A stretch of DNA of 32,250 nt from Halorubrum sp. (GTDB taxonomy: Archaea; Halobacteriota; Halobacteria; Halobacteriales; Haloferacaceae), in NCBI GenBank assembly GCA_028275105.1, contig JAQCNI010000078.1, forward strand, positions 1 to 32,250, written 5' to 3'. The notes beneath the pieces are model-generated. The model saw only the letters and a program-made list of their open reading frames with translations, ran no database searches and had not been told where the DNA came from. Position 1 is the stretch's first letter, and every line of letters starts with the position of its first letter. A program made the translations under genes and the position numbers. Shown here piece after piece: positions 15,862-24,178 of this stretch.

Positions 15862-16272
15862 CTATTCGTCGTCCGCGTCGTCCGCGTCGTTGGCGCCGTC
15901 GCCAAGGACGTCCGCAACGTCGCCGTCGCCGTCGACGGCGGAGACGTTGATCTGGGCCACGTCGTCGTCGACCTCGCGGCCGCGGACGGTGATCCGCTTG
16001 CGCTCGCCGTCACGGGACGGGTTGAACCCGACGCCGCCCTCGAGGAGGAGTTCCTTCAGACGCGTGCCGGAGACGTCCTCGCGCATCGGACGGCCGGTCT
16101 CGTCGGATCCGCCGGTTATCTCGATCGTAAATCCGGAGAGCCCGACGGCGTCACCGCCGATCTCGTCGCCGATCTCGCGTCCGAGGAACCGATTCGCGTC
16201 CTGTCCGTCGACCTCCCGCTGAAACGTCTCGCCGGTCCCGGGATCGCCGACGACGACTTCGAATTCGACCAT
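15862..16272 (-). CDS. rps6e: 30S ribosomal protein S6e
   Basis: This 136-residue protein has the S6e signature: [18 protein letters not shown] (57-74), the [11 protein letters not shown] loop and the [13 protein letters not shown] block (about 100-112). It is a small-subunit protein found in archaea and eukaryotes. The C-terminal 20 residues are an acidic tail. The ATG at 16272 has a strong TATA box (CTTTTTATTCGC on the minus strand) about 25 nt upstream, so the message is probably leaderless. It leads the small unknown gene at 15381-15848 and lies just upstream of the heme operon. Confidence 0.96.
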   Translation of the reverse strand: MVEFEVVVGDPGTGETFQREVDGQDANRFLGREIGDEIGGDAVGLSGFTIEITGGSDETGRPMREDVSGTRLKELLLEGGVGFNPSRDGERKRITVRGREVDDDVAQINVSAVDGDGDVADVLGDGANDADDADDE

Positions 16273-16290
16273 GGCCGAACCGAGACGCCC

Positions 16291-16302
16291 GCGAATAAAA
16301 AG
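16291..16302 (-). promoter_or_regulatory. TATA box of rps6e
   Basis: GCGAATAAAAAG on the plus strand reads CTTTTTATTCGC on the minus strand, centred about 25 nt before the ATG at 16272. It is one of the clearest archaeal promoter elements in the window. Confidence 0.65.
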
Positions 16303-16438
16303 CACGTCGAAAGCGCGGGACGCGGCGAAACGCCGGTTACCGGGCGGGAGAGCGGGGTGATCCCGGTCGCCGCGGCAATGAGCCGATGCTCATCGTGGCG
16401 GGGGGCATCGGATCGTCGTCGTGGCGGCAAACACCGAC

Positions 16439-17224
16439 TCACCACGACTCGGTCCCGACGCGTTCGATCCGTTCGTCGACCGAGGGCTCCGCCGTGGCGT
16501 CCGCGACGACGGCCGCAGTCTCGTCAGCCGAATCGGTCAGGTCGGCCGATCCGACCGTGCCATCGACGTCGGCGAAAAACGCTCGCTCGATCGCTCGCGC
16601 GACCCGCCGGGCGTCGCCCGGACCGCCGGCCGCCGCGACGCTCCCCACCGATCCGGGGTCGAACTCGACGTCGAGCGCGTCGTACACCGGATCGAGCGCC
16701 GAGGCGATCTCGGCCGCATCGGACCGACCGACGATCAGACAGCCGGCGACGAGCGCGGCGTCGGATCGGACCCGCTGGGCGATCCCCGCGAGCTTCCCGC
16801 CGTCGGCGACCCGGAGCGAGTGAGCGCCCGGGCAGAACGAGCGGGGCGGTTCGCCCTCGACGACGCTCGCATCGAGTTCTCGGAGGGCCGAACGTGCCGT
16901 TTGCGCGGCGGACGTGTACCGCTCGTCGATCCCCGTACGTTCGCCGTCGGTCGGGACCGCCGCGGCGAACGCGAGCGTGTCGCCGGTGTACGCGACCGCC
17001 CGACCGCCGACATCGCGCTCAACCGGACGGAATCCCGCCCGCTCGGCGGCCCGCTTCGCCCGATCATATCCGGACGCGCGGGCGTCACGTCGCCCGAACG
17101 CGACCTGTCGTGGGGGCGTCCAGACGCGGACGCCGGGAACGCCGTCGGCCGCGCCATCGACCAAGCTATCCGTCAGCTCGCGGTCGGTTTCGGGTCGATC
17201 CGTCCAGCCCCGGAGCACGCGCAT
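16439..17224 (-). CDS. Lipoate-protein ligase A / biotin-lipoate ligase-family protein
   Basis: A 261-residue protein of the LplA/BirA-like fold. The nucleotide- and acyl-binding region reads FGRRDARASGYDRA (43-56), then ERDVGGRAVAYTGD (69-82), which aligns with the RRxxGGG(A/T)V(F/Y)HD motif of lipoate ligases. D141-G-G-K144-L-A-G-I-A-Q-R carries the invariant Lys. It would attach lipoate (or an analogue) to lipoyl domains, or transfer an octanoyl group. The ATG at 17224 is chosen as the start of homology; an ATG nine codons up is possible. A weak CCCGTTTG box occurs about 27-33 nt upstream, inside a 28-bp tandem repeat. It is divergent from the M23-like gene. Confidence 0.82.
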   Translation of the reverse strand: MRVLRGWTDRPETDRELTDSLVDGAADGVPGVRVWTPPRQVAFGRRDARASGYDRAKRAAERAGFRPVERDVGGRAVAYTGDTLAFAAAVPTDGERTGIDERYTSAAQTARSALRELDASVVEGEPPRSFCPGAHSLRVADGGKLAGIAQRVRSDAALVAGCLIVGRSDAAEIASALDPVYDALDVEFDPGSVGSVAAAGGPGDARRVARAIERAFFADVDGTVGSADLTDSADETAAVVADATAEPSVDERIERVGTESW

Positions 17225-17237
17225 ACGTGGACGGAAG

Positions 17238-17293
17238 GGACGGACGGGCAAACGGGTTGCGCCGGGGACGGACGAGCAAACGGGTTGCGCTGG
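17238..17293. repeat. 28-bp tandem duplication in the lplA-like promoter region
   Basis: Two adjacent 28-bp copies, 17238-17265 and 17266-17293, differ at two positions. Each contains GCAAACGGGTTGCG, whose reverse complement includes CCCGTTTGC, the weak TATA-like candidate for the leftward ligase gene. The repeat may therefore duplicate a promoter or binding site. Confidence 0.85.
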
Positions 17294-17419
17294 GGACTGA
17301 CGGCCGAGGGATCCGTGCCCCCGAGTTGGTGACGGAGGTAGATCGTCCCGCGGACTCCGAAGCCGGGCGTGGGGCTCCGATTCCGACGGCCATTTGCCGG
17401 TCCGGGACCCAGCTCGGAT

Positions 17420-18313
17420 ATGTCCGTCCGCCTCCCCGCCGACGTCGTCTCCCGGTACCGTCGGTTCTCACGATTCAATTCGCCGTACCGGGCGCACGAT
17501 GAAGGGCGGGCGGTCGACCTGTACCCGGCCGGGAACGACGGGATCGCTCCCGTCGCGGGCGTCGTTACGGAAACGCGGACCGTAAACTGTCCGGACCGTC
17601 CGTATGCCGCGTCGACCGACCACCTGATCGTCGTCGAACTCGCCGACGGGTGGTGTCGCCGTGCCGGGATTGAGCCGGGGGCCGTCGCGCGAGTTCTCCA
17701 CGTAATCCCGACGGTCGAACCGGGAGACTGCGTCGCCGTCGGCGACGTGTTGGGGCCGATGACCCGGTCCGGGTTTTTCGGCCATTGGGTCAGCAACCAC
17801 GTTCATCTCGGCTTCCGGTCGCCGGGCGCGAACCCGGTTCGAGCGAGCGGGTCGCTCCCGGTCGACGTCGACGTCCCCGTCGTGGGGATCCCGTGGGACG
17901 GAACCGGGACGGTCGTCGAGCGAGGATCGACACACGTGGTGCTGGACGCGCCGACCCACCCGGATCCGGGCGGGACGTTCGCGGCAATCGAGAGCGACGA
18001 GGGGATCCCGCTCGACGGGGGATTGACCCACTACGCCGGCGGAGGGTTCGGCGACCTCGACGAGGGGACGGCGGTCTCGCTGTGCGGAACGCGGGTCGGC
18101 GTCGCGTCCGGCCGGGGTATCGACTGGGACCAGACTGACGTGCTCGCGAACGGCGATCCCGTGATGGGGGTATCGCTGTTCGCGGCGCGCGACGCCGACT
18201 ACGGGGCGAAGGTCGTCCGTCCGGAGCACGACTTCTCGGTCGGTGATACCGTGTCGATCCGGATCGAGACGGCCGGCGATCGGGACGCCCCCGAGGGATC
18301 GCACGGATCGTAG
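17420..18313 (+). CDS. LytM/M23-like metallopeptidase-fold protein, haloarchaeal, function unknown
   Basis: A 297-residue protein without a signal peptide. Residues 24-135 look like the M23 (LytM) fold: H26-x6-D33 in RAHDEGRAVDLYP, a VAGVV turn as in lipoyl/LytM barrels, H94 in RVLHV, and the terminal H127-V-H129-L-G-F motif. These match the three zinc ligands and the catalytic His of M23 endopeptidases. The C-terminal 150 residues form a separate domain rich in strands (GGLTHYAGGGFGDLDEGT). Archaea lack peptidoglycan, so the usual M23 substrate is absent; some haloarchaeal members may be structural or act on other polymers. It is divergent from the lipoate ligase-like gene. The next 219 bases (18314-18532) hold nothing recognisable. 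Confidence 0.68.
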   Translation: MSVRLPADVVSRYRRFSRFNSPYRAHDEGRAVDLYPAGNDGIAPVAGVVTETRTVNCPDRPYAASTDHLIVVELADGWCRRAGIEPGAVARVLHVIPTVEPGDCVAVGDVLGPMTRSGFFGHWVSNHVHLGFRSPGANPVRASGSLPVDVDVPVVGIPWDGTGTVVERGSTHVVLDAPTHPDPGGTFAAIESDEGIPLDGGLTHYAGGGFGDLDEGTAVSLCGTRVGVASGRGIDWDQTDVLANGDPVMGVSLFAARDADYGAKVVRPEHDFSVGDTVSIRIETAGDRDAPEGSHGS

Positions 18314-18532
18314 CGGACGGCGGGGGGACGAACGACGGAGAGGGCCGATCGATCCGCAGGAGTGGCGAGCAGCCGGCGCGATCACTGGACCACGGTGGGG
18401 CGCCGGACTCCCGCCTCGACCACCGCGGACGACCGTCAGGTCACGGGACGGATGCTGCGGTATCGCTGATAAACGGTCGGATCTCGTGGACCGGAAAGCC
18501 CCGGCTTCCGGCGGCCCCGAGCCGGATCCGGC

Positions 18533-20527
18533 TTATTCCGAGTACCCGGTGAGTCCGTCGAGGAGTTCGCTCATCGCGTCGAGTTCGGCCGAAAGCGACG
18601 CGACTGGGTCGCGATCGACCCGGTCGGGCGCCGCGCGGACGGCGACGGACTGCTCGCCGACCGGAACGAACCCGCAGCCGAGTCGGTCGGCGGTCTCGCG
18701 CAGTCCGAGCCCGACGTCGGCCCCCCCGTCAACCACCTTTCGGACCGGGCTCTCGAAGGCGCGGAGCGTCAGCTCGTACCCGTCGATTCGACTCGTCAGT
18801 TCGGTTCGCGGAACCGAGCGCTCCGCGGCGAGGTCCTCGACGGTCGCGTCCAGGCTCCGGCGGAGCCCGGAGTCGGACGGGCGGTTGACGAACCGGAGGT
18901 CGTGATCGACGAGGTCGGCGACCCCCGAAACGCCATCGGGGTTTCCGTCGGCCACGACGAGCCCCCACTCGCGCCGCCACTCCCCGAGAGCGACGTCGTC
19001 GACGTCGCGTTCGATCGGGCCGGCGGTGACGGCGACGTCCGGAACGCCATCACGGAGGCGTCGGAGTCCCTCCCGGGAGCCGACGGGGAGGTACCGCGGG
19101 TTCGCCAGCCGGTCGAGCAGGCGGTTGAGCCCGGGGTCGTCCTCGCCCGTGCCGAGCAGCGTCGGCGGTCTGACATCGGGCGAGAACAGGCGTACTGACA
19201 CCCGCTCGCCGGCGTCGAGATACTCCGTGTCCGGGTCGACGGCGACCACGCCGTCGGCCTCGACGAGGCTCGTCGTCGCACCCGACCCCTTGTCGACCGG
19301 ATAGACGAGGGGGCGGTCGGACCCGTTCGGCGGTTCGGCCGCGATCACGTCGTTCGCGGCCGGGTCGTCCCCGGATGCTCCGTTCACACCCGGGTCGGCA
19401 TCGACGTCGAGCAGGCCGACGGGCATCAACCGGAGCCGGCCCTCGGCGTAGCGCTCGCGGACCGCCATACGCCCCTCGACGGTCGCGGTCCGTGGCTCCG
19501 GCAGCCCCGCGGCCTCGCGGATCGCCGGGGCGACGAACGTCCGGAAGATCGTCAGCGCGGAAACGGGATACCCCGGGAGCCCGACGTACGCCGACTCCCC
19601 GCCGTCCCCGCGGTCGATCCGGCCGACGAGCATCGGCTTGCCCGGCTTGACCGCGACGCCGTGGAGGAGAAGTTCGCCGCGCTCCTCGATCACGCGGTAG
19701 ATGACGTCGACCGCGCTCGCGGAGGTCGACCCCGACGACAGCACCAGATCGCACTCGTCGGCCGCCTCCCGGAGCAGCCGTTCCATCTCCTCGTAGTCGT
19801 CGCCGGCGTGCGGGTAGAGAACGGGGTCACCGCCCGCCTCCTCGACGCCGGCGGCGATCGTCGTCGAGTTGACGTCGTAGATCTCGCCGCGGGAGGGGTC
19901 GAGTTCGTCGCCCGGGCGCACGAGCTCGTCGCCGGTCGAGACGATTCCGACCGTCGGCCGCCCGCGGACCGGGACCTCGTCAACGCCGAGCGCCGACAGC
20001 AGCCCGATTTCCCGAGGCGTCAATCGAGTACCGGGACCGAGCGCGCGGCCACCGGCCGCGATGTCGGCGCCGGCGGCCATCACGTGGTCCCCCGGGGCGA
20101 CGGCGGTGCGGACCGCGATCCGGCCCGTTTCGCTCCCCTCCCCGGGTCGTTCGTCGGTACGCTCGACCATCACCACCGCGTCGGCGCCGTCCGGCAGCAC
20201 CGCGCCGGTCGACGCCTCCACGCACGTTCCGGGCTCGACCGTCACGTCCGGGGCGGCGCCGGCATGGACCACGCCGACGAGGTCGAGCTCGACCGGATCC
20301 GCCTCGTCGGCACCGAACGTGTCACGCGCCCGGACGGCGTACCCGTCCATCGACGCGCGGTCGAACCCGGGCACGTCGATCCCGGCGTCGACGCGTTCGG
20401 CGAGAACCCGTCCACGGGCCTCGCCAATCGGGACGGCCTCCGGGTCAGGCGTCAGGTCCAGCGACCCGATCGCGTCGCGGGCGGCGGCGGGCTCGGCGAG
20501 GTCGCGGAACTCCTTGCGGTCGCTCAT
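18533..20527 (-). CDS. moeA: MoeA-type molybdopterin molybdotransferase fused to a PBP-like domain
   Basis: A 664-residue, two-part protein. Residues 1-450 are MoeA: the PGFDRASMDGYAVRA block (53-67), the GVDEVPVRGRPTVGIVSTGDEL region, K294-P-G-K-P and GLPGYPVSA (316-324). Residues about 455-664 are a periplasmic-binding-protein-like domain of the molybdate/LysR type, a fusion known in archaea. MoeA inserts molybdate into adenylylated molybdopterin. The molybdopterin loop reads S-S-G-S-T-S-A-S-A-V-D274, where most MoeA have GGxSxGxxD, so one or two loop Gly are replaced. It overlaps the upstream moeA stop as ATGA, so both are coupled. Confidence 0.92.
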   Translation of the reverse strand: MSDRKEFRDLAEPAAARDAIGSLDLTPDPEAVPIGEARGRVLAERVDAGIDVPGFDRASMDGYAVRARDTFGADEADPVELDLVGVVHAGAAPDVTVEPGTCVEASTGAVLPDGADAVVMVERTDERPGEGSETGRIAVRTAVAPGDHVMAAGADIAAGGRALGPGTRLTPREIGLLSALGVDEVPVRGRPTVGIVSTGDELVRPGDELDPSRGEIYDVNSTTIAAGVEEAGGDPVLYPHAGDDYEEMERLLREAADECDLVLSSGSTSASAVDVIYRVIEERGELLLHGVAVKPGKPMLVGRIDRGDGGESAYVGLPGYPVSALTIFRTFVAPAIREAAGLPEPRTATVEGRMAVRERYAEGRLRLMPVGLLDVDADPGVNGASGDDPAANDVIAAEPPNGSDRPLVYPVDKGSGATTSLVEADGVVAVDPDTEYLDAGERVSVRLFSPDVRPPTLLGTGEDDPGLNRLLDRLANPRYLPVGSREGLRRLRDGVPDVAVTAGPIERDVDDVALGEWRREWGLVVADGNPDGVSGVADLVDHDLRFVNRPSDSGLRRSLDATVEDLAAERSVPRTELTSRIDGYELTLRAFESPVRKVVDGGADVGLGLRETADRLGCGFVPVGEQSVAVRAAPDRVDRDPVASLSAELDAMSELLDGLTGYSE

Positions 20528-21804
20528 TCGGTCACCTCCCAGAGTTCGACGTCGACGACGTCGCCCGCGTCGAGCCCTTCCCGTGGTTCGGGGACGACGA
20601 CCCAGCCGTCCGCGAGCGCGACGCTCGAGAGGACGCCCGATCCACCCGCACGTGTCGGCGTCGCGACGGGGCCGACGCCCTCGGTTCCGTCGCGCGGGAC
20701 GCCGGGTGGGGCGTCGTCGGTTCCGTCGGCCTCGACACGGGACAGCTCCACGCGGGCGAACGTCCGGGTGCCGGGCTCGCTCGCCACCTTCCGGCCGAGC
20801 CGCGCGCGACACGTCGGGAACGGCTCGGCGGTCGTCCCCGCGACCCGCTTTTGACTCGGGCGGAGAAACTGGGCCGCGTTGACGATACACGCCACCGGAT
20901 ACCCGGGCAACGAGAGGACCGGGGTCCCCGAAACGCGGCCGAGACACACCGGATGGCCGGGTTTGAGTGCGACGCCGTGAACCAACACCTCGCCGAGGTC
21001 GTCGACGACTTCGGGGAGGAGGTCGCGCTCGCCGACGGAGGACCCGCCGGTGGTGACGACGACGTCGGCGTCGAGATCGGCCTCGATGGCGGCCGCGAGC
21101 GCGTCCTCGTCGTCGTCGACGACGTCCCGGTACCGCGGGTCCCCGCCCCAGCGCTCGACGAGTCGGGAGACCGTGAGCCCGTTCGTCTCGATCACCTCGC
21201 CGGGGTCGGGGTCCGCCTCAACGAGCTCCTCGCCCGTCGGGATCACGGCGACTGCGGGGCGGTCGTACACGACGACCTCGTCGAGGCCGACGGACCTGAG
21301 TAACCCGACGTCGGACGGGCGGAGCGTGTCCCCGGGCCCGTAGAGCCGTTGTCCCTCGGCGACGTCCTCGCCCGCCTCGCCGACGTTCTCGCCGACGGCG
21401 ACGGCGTCGAACGCCTCCACCTCGTCGCCGACCGTTTCGACTTGCTCGACCATCACCACCGCATCCGCACCGTCGGGGAGGGCGCTCCCGGTATGGACCC
21501 GAGTCGCCTCGCCCGGACCGACCGCCCCGCCGTCCGGGTCCGTCGTCCGGAGGACGGCGGGCGACCGATCGGACGCTCCGAACGTTGCCTCGGCGCGGAC
21601 GGCGTAGCCGTCCATCGCCGCGCGGTCGTACCCCGGAACCGGCGCGGGCGCGTCGATCGGCTCCGCGACGACCCGTCCGTCCGCGTCGCCGAGGGGAACC
21701 GACTCCGTGCGCCCGTGTGGCTCGACGGCGTCGAGGAGCGTCGCCAGCGCGTCGGCGACGCGGGTCCGGCGCTTGAACCCGGCGTCGTGTCTGTCGTGGC
21801 TCAT
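20524..21804 (-). CDS. moeA: Molybdopterin molybdotransferase MoeA (single-domain paralogue)
   Basis: A 426-residue MoeA with all standard blocks: PVPGYDRAAMDGYAVRA (55-71), GSALPDGADAVVMVEQ, VAVIPTGEEL, the canonical T-T-G-G-S-S-V-G-E-R-D261 loop, GVALKPGHPVCLG and LSLPGYPVAC. The C-terminal domain IV is present (VVVPEPREGLDAGDVVDVELWE). It is the first gene of a two-gene moeA operon; the second gene is the PBP-fused paralogue. The start ATG at 21804 has a GGTTTTTCC box about 27 nt upstream; a longer reading frame to 23733 is a shadow. Two MoeA paralogues may separate molybdenum from tungsten use, as seen elsewhere in archaea. Confidence 0.93.
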   Translation of the reverse strand: MSHDRHDAGFKRRTRVADALATLLDAVEPHGRTESVPLGDADGRVVAEPIDAPAPVPGYDRAAMDGYAVRAEATFGASDRSPAVLRTTDPDGGAVGPGEATRVHTGSALPDGADAVVMVEQVETVGDEVEAFDAVAVGENVGEAGEDVAEGQRLYGPGDTLRPSDVGLLRSVGLDEVVVYDRPAVAVIPTGEELVEADPDPGEVIETNGLTVSRLVERWGGDPRYRDVVDDDEDALAAAIEADLDADVVVTTGGSSVGERDLLPEVVDDLGEVLVHGVALKPGHPVCLGRVSGTPVLSLPGYPVACIVNAAQFLRPSQKRVAGTTAEPFPTCRARLGRKVASEPGTRTFARVELSRVEADGTDDAPPGVPRDGTEGVGPVATPTRAGGSGVLSSVALADGWVVVPEPREGLDAGDVVDVELWEVTE

Positions 21805-21860
21805 ACCCGTCGGTTCCGCCTCCGCGTGGAAAAACCCCGCTCCCGCCGCGACGGCGGCGG

Positions 21861-22772
21861 TTAGAACAGCCCCCGGATCCGATCGACGAGGGATTCGTCG
21901 TCGGACTCCGCCTCGGCCTCCGCGCGCTGCCGTTCCTTGAGTTCGCGCAACGCCGCCGCCTGATCGTCCGTGTCCTCGCCGCTGGCGGTCTTCGTCTGTC
22001 CGCCCTGAAGCCCCTGGAGTTCCGAGACGGCGTCGGTGACGGTACCGGACGTCGTCCGGGTCTCGGTCGCCGATCCGGCGAGCTTCTCCATGTCGATGTC
22101 GACGTCGTCGACCGCAGTCGTATTTAGCTCCAGCCGGCGCGTCTCGCTCCGCTCGACGCCGCCCCACGTGAGTTCGGCGTCCGAAAGTTCCCGCTCGATA
22201 TCGGCTCGGACCTCCTCCTCGGAGACCGCGTCTCCGTCCCCGGACCCCTCGCCGTCGGTTCCGTCGCCGCCGGCGGCGCCGGCCGCCGCACCGGCGGCCG
22301 CTCGCTCGACGCGGTGGGCGACGAGCGCGGCCCCCGTCGCGCCGATGACGGCGACGACCCCGATGCTGTAGATGGCCACGCCCTGCGCGCTGTAGTCCGG
22401 CGGAGTGACCACGTTCCAGTCCTGCGGATACGCCCGGACGAACAGCCCGACGGCGACGAGACAGACTGCGGTTCCGAGGCTCCCGAGATACAACATTTGG
22501 GTGTCCACCGGGAGGAGAATGACGACGCCCAACAACAGTCCCGGGAGGCCGACCGCGGCGGCGACCGCGGCGACCTGTCTGACCGCGTACGTCGACGCGG
22601 TGTTCGGCTGGAGCGTCGCGCTGTAGAGGAACACGGCGACGCCGACGAGTCCCAGCCCGAGCCCGGCAAAGAAGAGCCCGAAGCCGAGATAAACGTCGAC
22701 GGTTCGGTCGGGGTCGCCGATGTACCGTCGGTAGTACCCCAAAAGCGGATTCGCCTCGCTCGACTCGCTCAT
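21861..22772 (-). CDS. Four-helix integral membrane protein, haloarchaeal
   Basis: A 303-residue protein with four predicted membrane helices (about 27-50, 66-88, 94-114 and 131-152). A long cytoplasmic, acidic C-terminal half follows with a Gly/Ala hinge (158-170), a LELNTTAVDDVDIDMEKLAG region and a charged helix ending VDRIRGLF that could coil. I know similar haloarchaeal proteins only as uncharacterised (DUF7139-like, from memory). The ATG at 22772 has TCAATAG about 27 nt upstream. It is divergent from the zinc-ribbon operon and 56 nt upstream of the moeA pair on the same strand, though nothing ties it to molybdenum. Confidence 0.75.
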   Translation of the reverse strand: MSESSEANPLLGYYRRYIGDPDRTVDVYLGFGLFFAGLGLGLVGVAVFLYSATLQPNTASTYAVRQVAAVAAAVGLPGLLLGVVILLPVDTQMLYLGSLGTAVCLVAVGLFVRAYPQDWNVVTPPDYSAQGVAIYSIGVVAVIGATGAALVAHRVERAAAGAAAGAAGGDGTDGEGSGDGDAVSEEEVRADIERELSDAELTWGGVERSETRRLELNTTAVDDVDIDMEKLAGSATETRTTSGTVTDAVSELQGLQGGQTKTASGEDTDDQAAALRELKERQRAEAEAESDDESLVDRIRGLF

Positions 22773-22868
22773 ACGCGATGATTTCCGCCGAGTCTATTGA
22801 CTGTTGCCCCGGTCTCGACCGACCCCTGTGTTTTTCACGGCCGGCGTCCTCGGTCGGATCGATACACC

Positions 22869-23051
22869 GTGTCCATCGAGTGCCCGCGCTGTGGAGCGGA
22901 GATGACGACGTTCGCGCTCGGCGGGGCAGAGACGTCGTCCTGTCCCGAATGTGGCTACGCCGGCGTCGAGGCGGACCACTCCGGCGAGCCGCAACACGTC
23001 GAAAGCTGGGAGAAGGCGCTCGAGCGGTTCGAGGAGGCGAACCAGAAATGA
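22869..23051 (+). CDS. Small zinc-ribbon protein
   Basis: A 60-residue protein with two CxxCG knuckles, CPRCG (residues 5-9) and CPECG, 17-20 residues apart, followed by a C-terminal amphipathic helix (VESWEKALERFEEANQK). I chose the GTG at 22869, since the zinc ribbon begins right after it and the frame further upstream reads as non-coding. It overlaps the next gene as ATGA, so they are coupled. Small haloarchaeal zinc ribbons of this type are widespread and mostly unassigned; RNA- or protein-binding roles are likely. Confidence 0.75.
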   Translation: MSIECPRCGAEMTTFALGGAETSSCPECGYAGVEADHSGEPQHVESWEKALERFEEANQK

Positions 23052-23743
23052 CATTGCCCGAGATACCCGACGACCATCGGGAACGGATCGAGGAGTTGCG
23101 CGCGGAACTGGCCGCGGCACACGCCGGCACGTACGCGACGGTCGAGACCGACGACGTGCTGGCGTACCTGCTTGACCTCGCCGACGCCGTCGACGACCCC
23201 GGGCGGTCCGCCGACCCGGAACCGCCGGCGGATCCGGGACCGCCGTTCGACCGCGAGGCCGTCAGGGGTCGTCTGGCGGAGCGCAACCGGCAGCACGGCG
23301 ACCCGGAGGAGGCCGACCGAATGGACCTGTACACGGTCGCCGCCGAGTTCGACGTGGCCGGCCGGAGCGAGATGAGGAAGGACGAACTCCTGACCGCCGT
23401 CCTCGACGCGGCCGAGCGGCTGGCGGCGAACCCGTTCGCCGCCGTCGACGTCGAGATTCCCGGGGCGACGGACGAACGGGCTCCGGAAACGGATGACGAC
23501 GATGACGCGGACGACGGCGGCGACGGCGCGAGCGACGACGACGACGGCGAAGGGGACGACTCGGCCGACGACGGCGAGGGGTCCAGCCAGTTGGACGCGA
23601 TGATGAGCCTCCTCGACACCCACGACGACAAGTGGGGGGAGGCCGACGGCGACGCGCGATACGAGGTGGAACTGCCGGACGGAACCGTCGAAACGGCCCG
23701 CACGAAGGACGACGTGCGGGCACTGTTGTTCAAGAACTACTGA
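23048..23743 (+). CDS. Rho N-terminal-like (SAP-type) domain protein with acidic linker
   Basis: A 231-residue protein. The N-terminal helix pair (5-50) is followed by a Pro/Asp linker, then a stretch at about 93-125 (MDLYTVAAEFDVAGRSEMRKDELLTAVLDAAERL) that resembles the Rho_N/SAP helix-extended-helix nucleic-acid fold. A long poly-Asp region lies at about 150-185, and a short beta-rich C-terminal part (RYEVELPDGTVETARTKDDVRALLF) ends the protein. It is coupled to the upstream zinc ribbon gene and lies 3 nt before the acidic protein gene. It may bind nucleic acid; I do not recognise the family. No homology to termination factor Rho's ATPase is seen. Confidence 0.72.
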   Translation: MTLPEIPDDHRERIEELRAELAAAHAGTYATVETDDVLAYLLDLADAVDDPGRSADPEPPADPGPPFDREAVRGRLAERNRQHGDPEEADRMDLYTVAAEFDVAGRSEMRKDELLTAVLDAAERLAANPFAAVDVEIPGATDERAPETDDDDDADDGGDGASDDDDGEGDDSADDGEGSSQLDAMMSLLDTHDDKWGEADGDARYEVELPDGTVETARTKDDVRALLFKNY

Positions 23744-23746
23744 CCA

Positions 23747-24115
23747 ATGGGAACGTTCGATCGACTTCGAGAGTGGCTCGCCGGACTCCTCGGCGGATCG
23801 GCTCCGGCCGATGGCAACGAAGCGGAACCGGACGAGTCGGACGCGAGGGCGTCCGAAGAACGGAACGACGGGCTTGACCCGACGGCCGTCACGGAGACGC
23901 GGACGGAGGCGACGAGCGACGCGGTGAACGCCCTCCGGGAGGTCCGCGAGTCGAATCCGGCGGGAACCGAAGACACTGACGGGTCCGAGGCGCCGGATCC
24001 GACCGAATCGGACGGGTCGGACACGGCCACCGATGAGCGGCCGGAGGCGAACGGATCCGACGCCGTCAACCGGGAAGCCGGCGACGGGTCGGGATCGCCG
24101 GAACGGGGCGCGTAG
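23747..24115 (+). CDS. Small acidic haloarchaeal protein
   Basis: A 122-residue protein with one amphipathic N-terminal helix (MGTFDRLREWLAGLLGG) followed by a long disordered acidic tail full of Asp, Glu, Ser and Thr. It starts 3 nt after the stop of the Rho-N-like gene, so it is the third member of that operon. The N-terminal helix could be a membrane- or partner-binding element. I cannot assign a function; codon use and coupling make it a likely real gene. Confidence 0.6.
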   Translation: MGTFDRLREWLAGLLGGSAPADGNEAEPDESDARASEERNDGLDPTAVTETRTEATSDAVNALREVRESNPAGTEDTDGSEAPDPTESDGSDTATDERPEANGSDAVNREAGDGSGSPERGA

Positions 24116-24178
24116 CGGACCCGACGCCGTGGCCGAACCGACACGAAAGATTAGGTGCGAGGGGCCGAAGGCCACGGC

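Noticed and set aside
14173..17502. A 1109-codon plus-strand open frame
   Set aside because: It runs antisense through ahbAB, a small gene, rps6e and the ligase-like gene. Such long shadow frames arise from the biased third-codon positions of GC-rich haloarchaeal genes; the reading is Arg/Pro-rich with no domain.
21805..23733. Upstream extension of the single-domain moeA frame to 23733
   Set aside because: The extra 643 residues are Arg/Ser/Pro-rich and overlap the membrane protein and zinc-ribbon genes. The ATG at 21804 starts MoeA homology and has a TATA-like box upstream.
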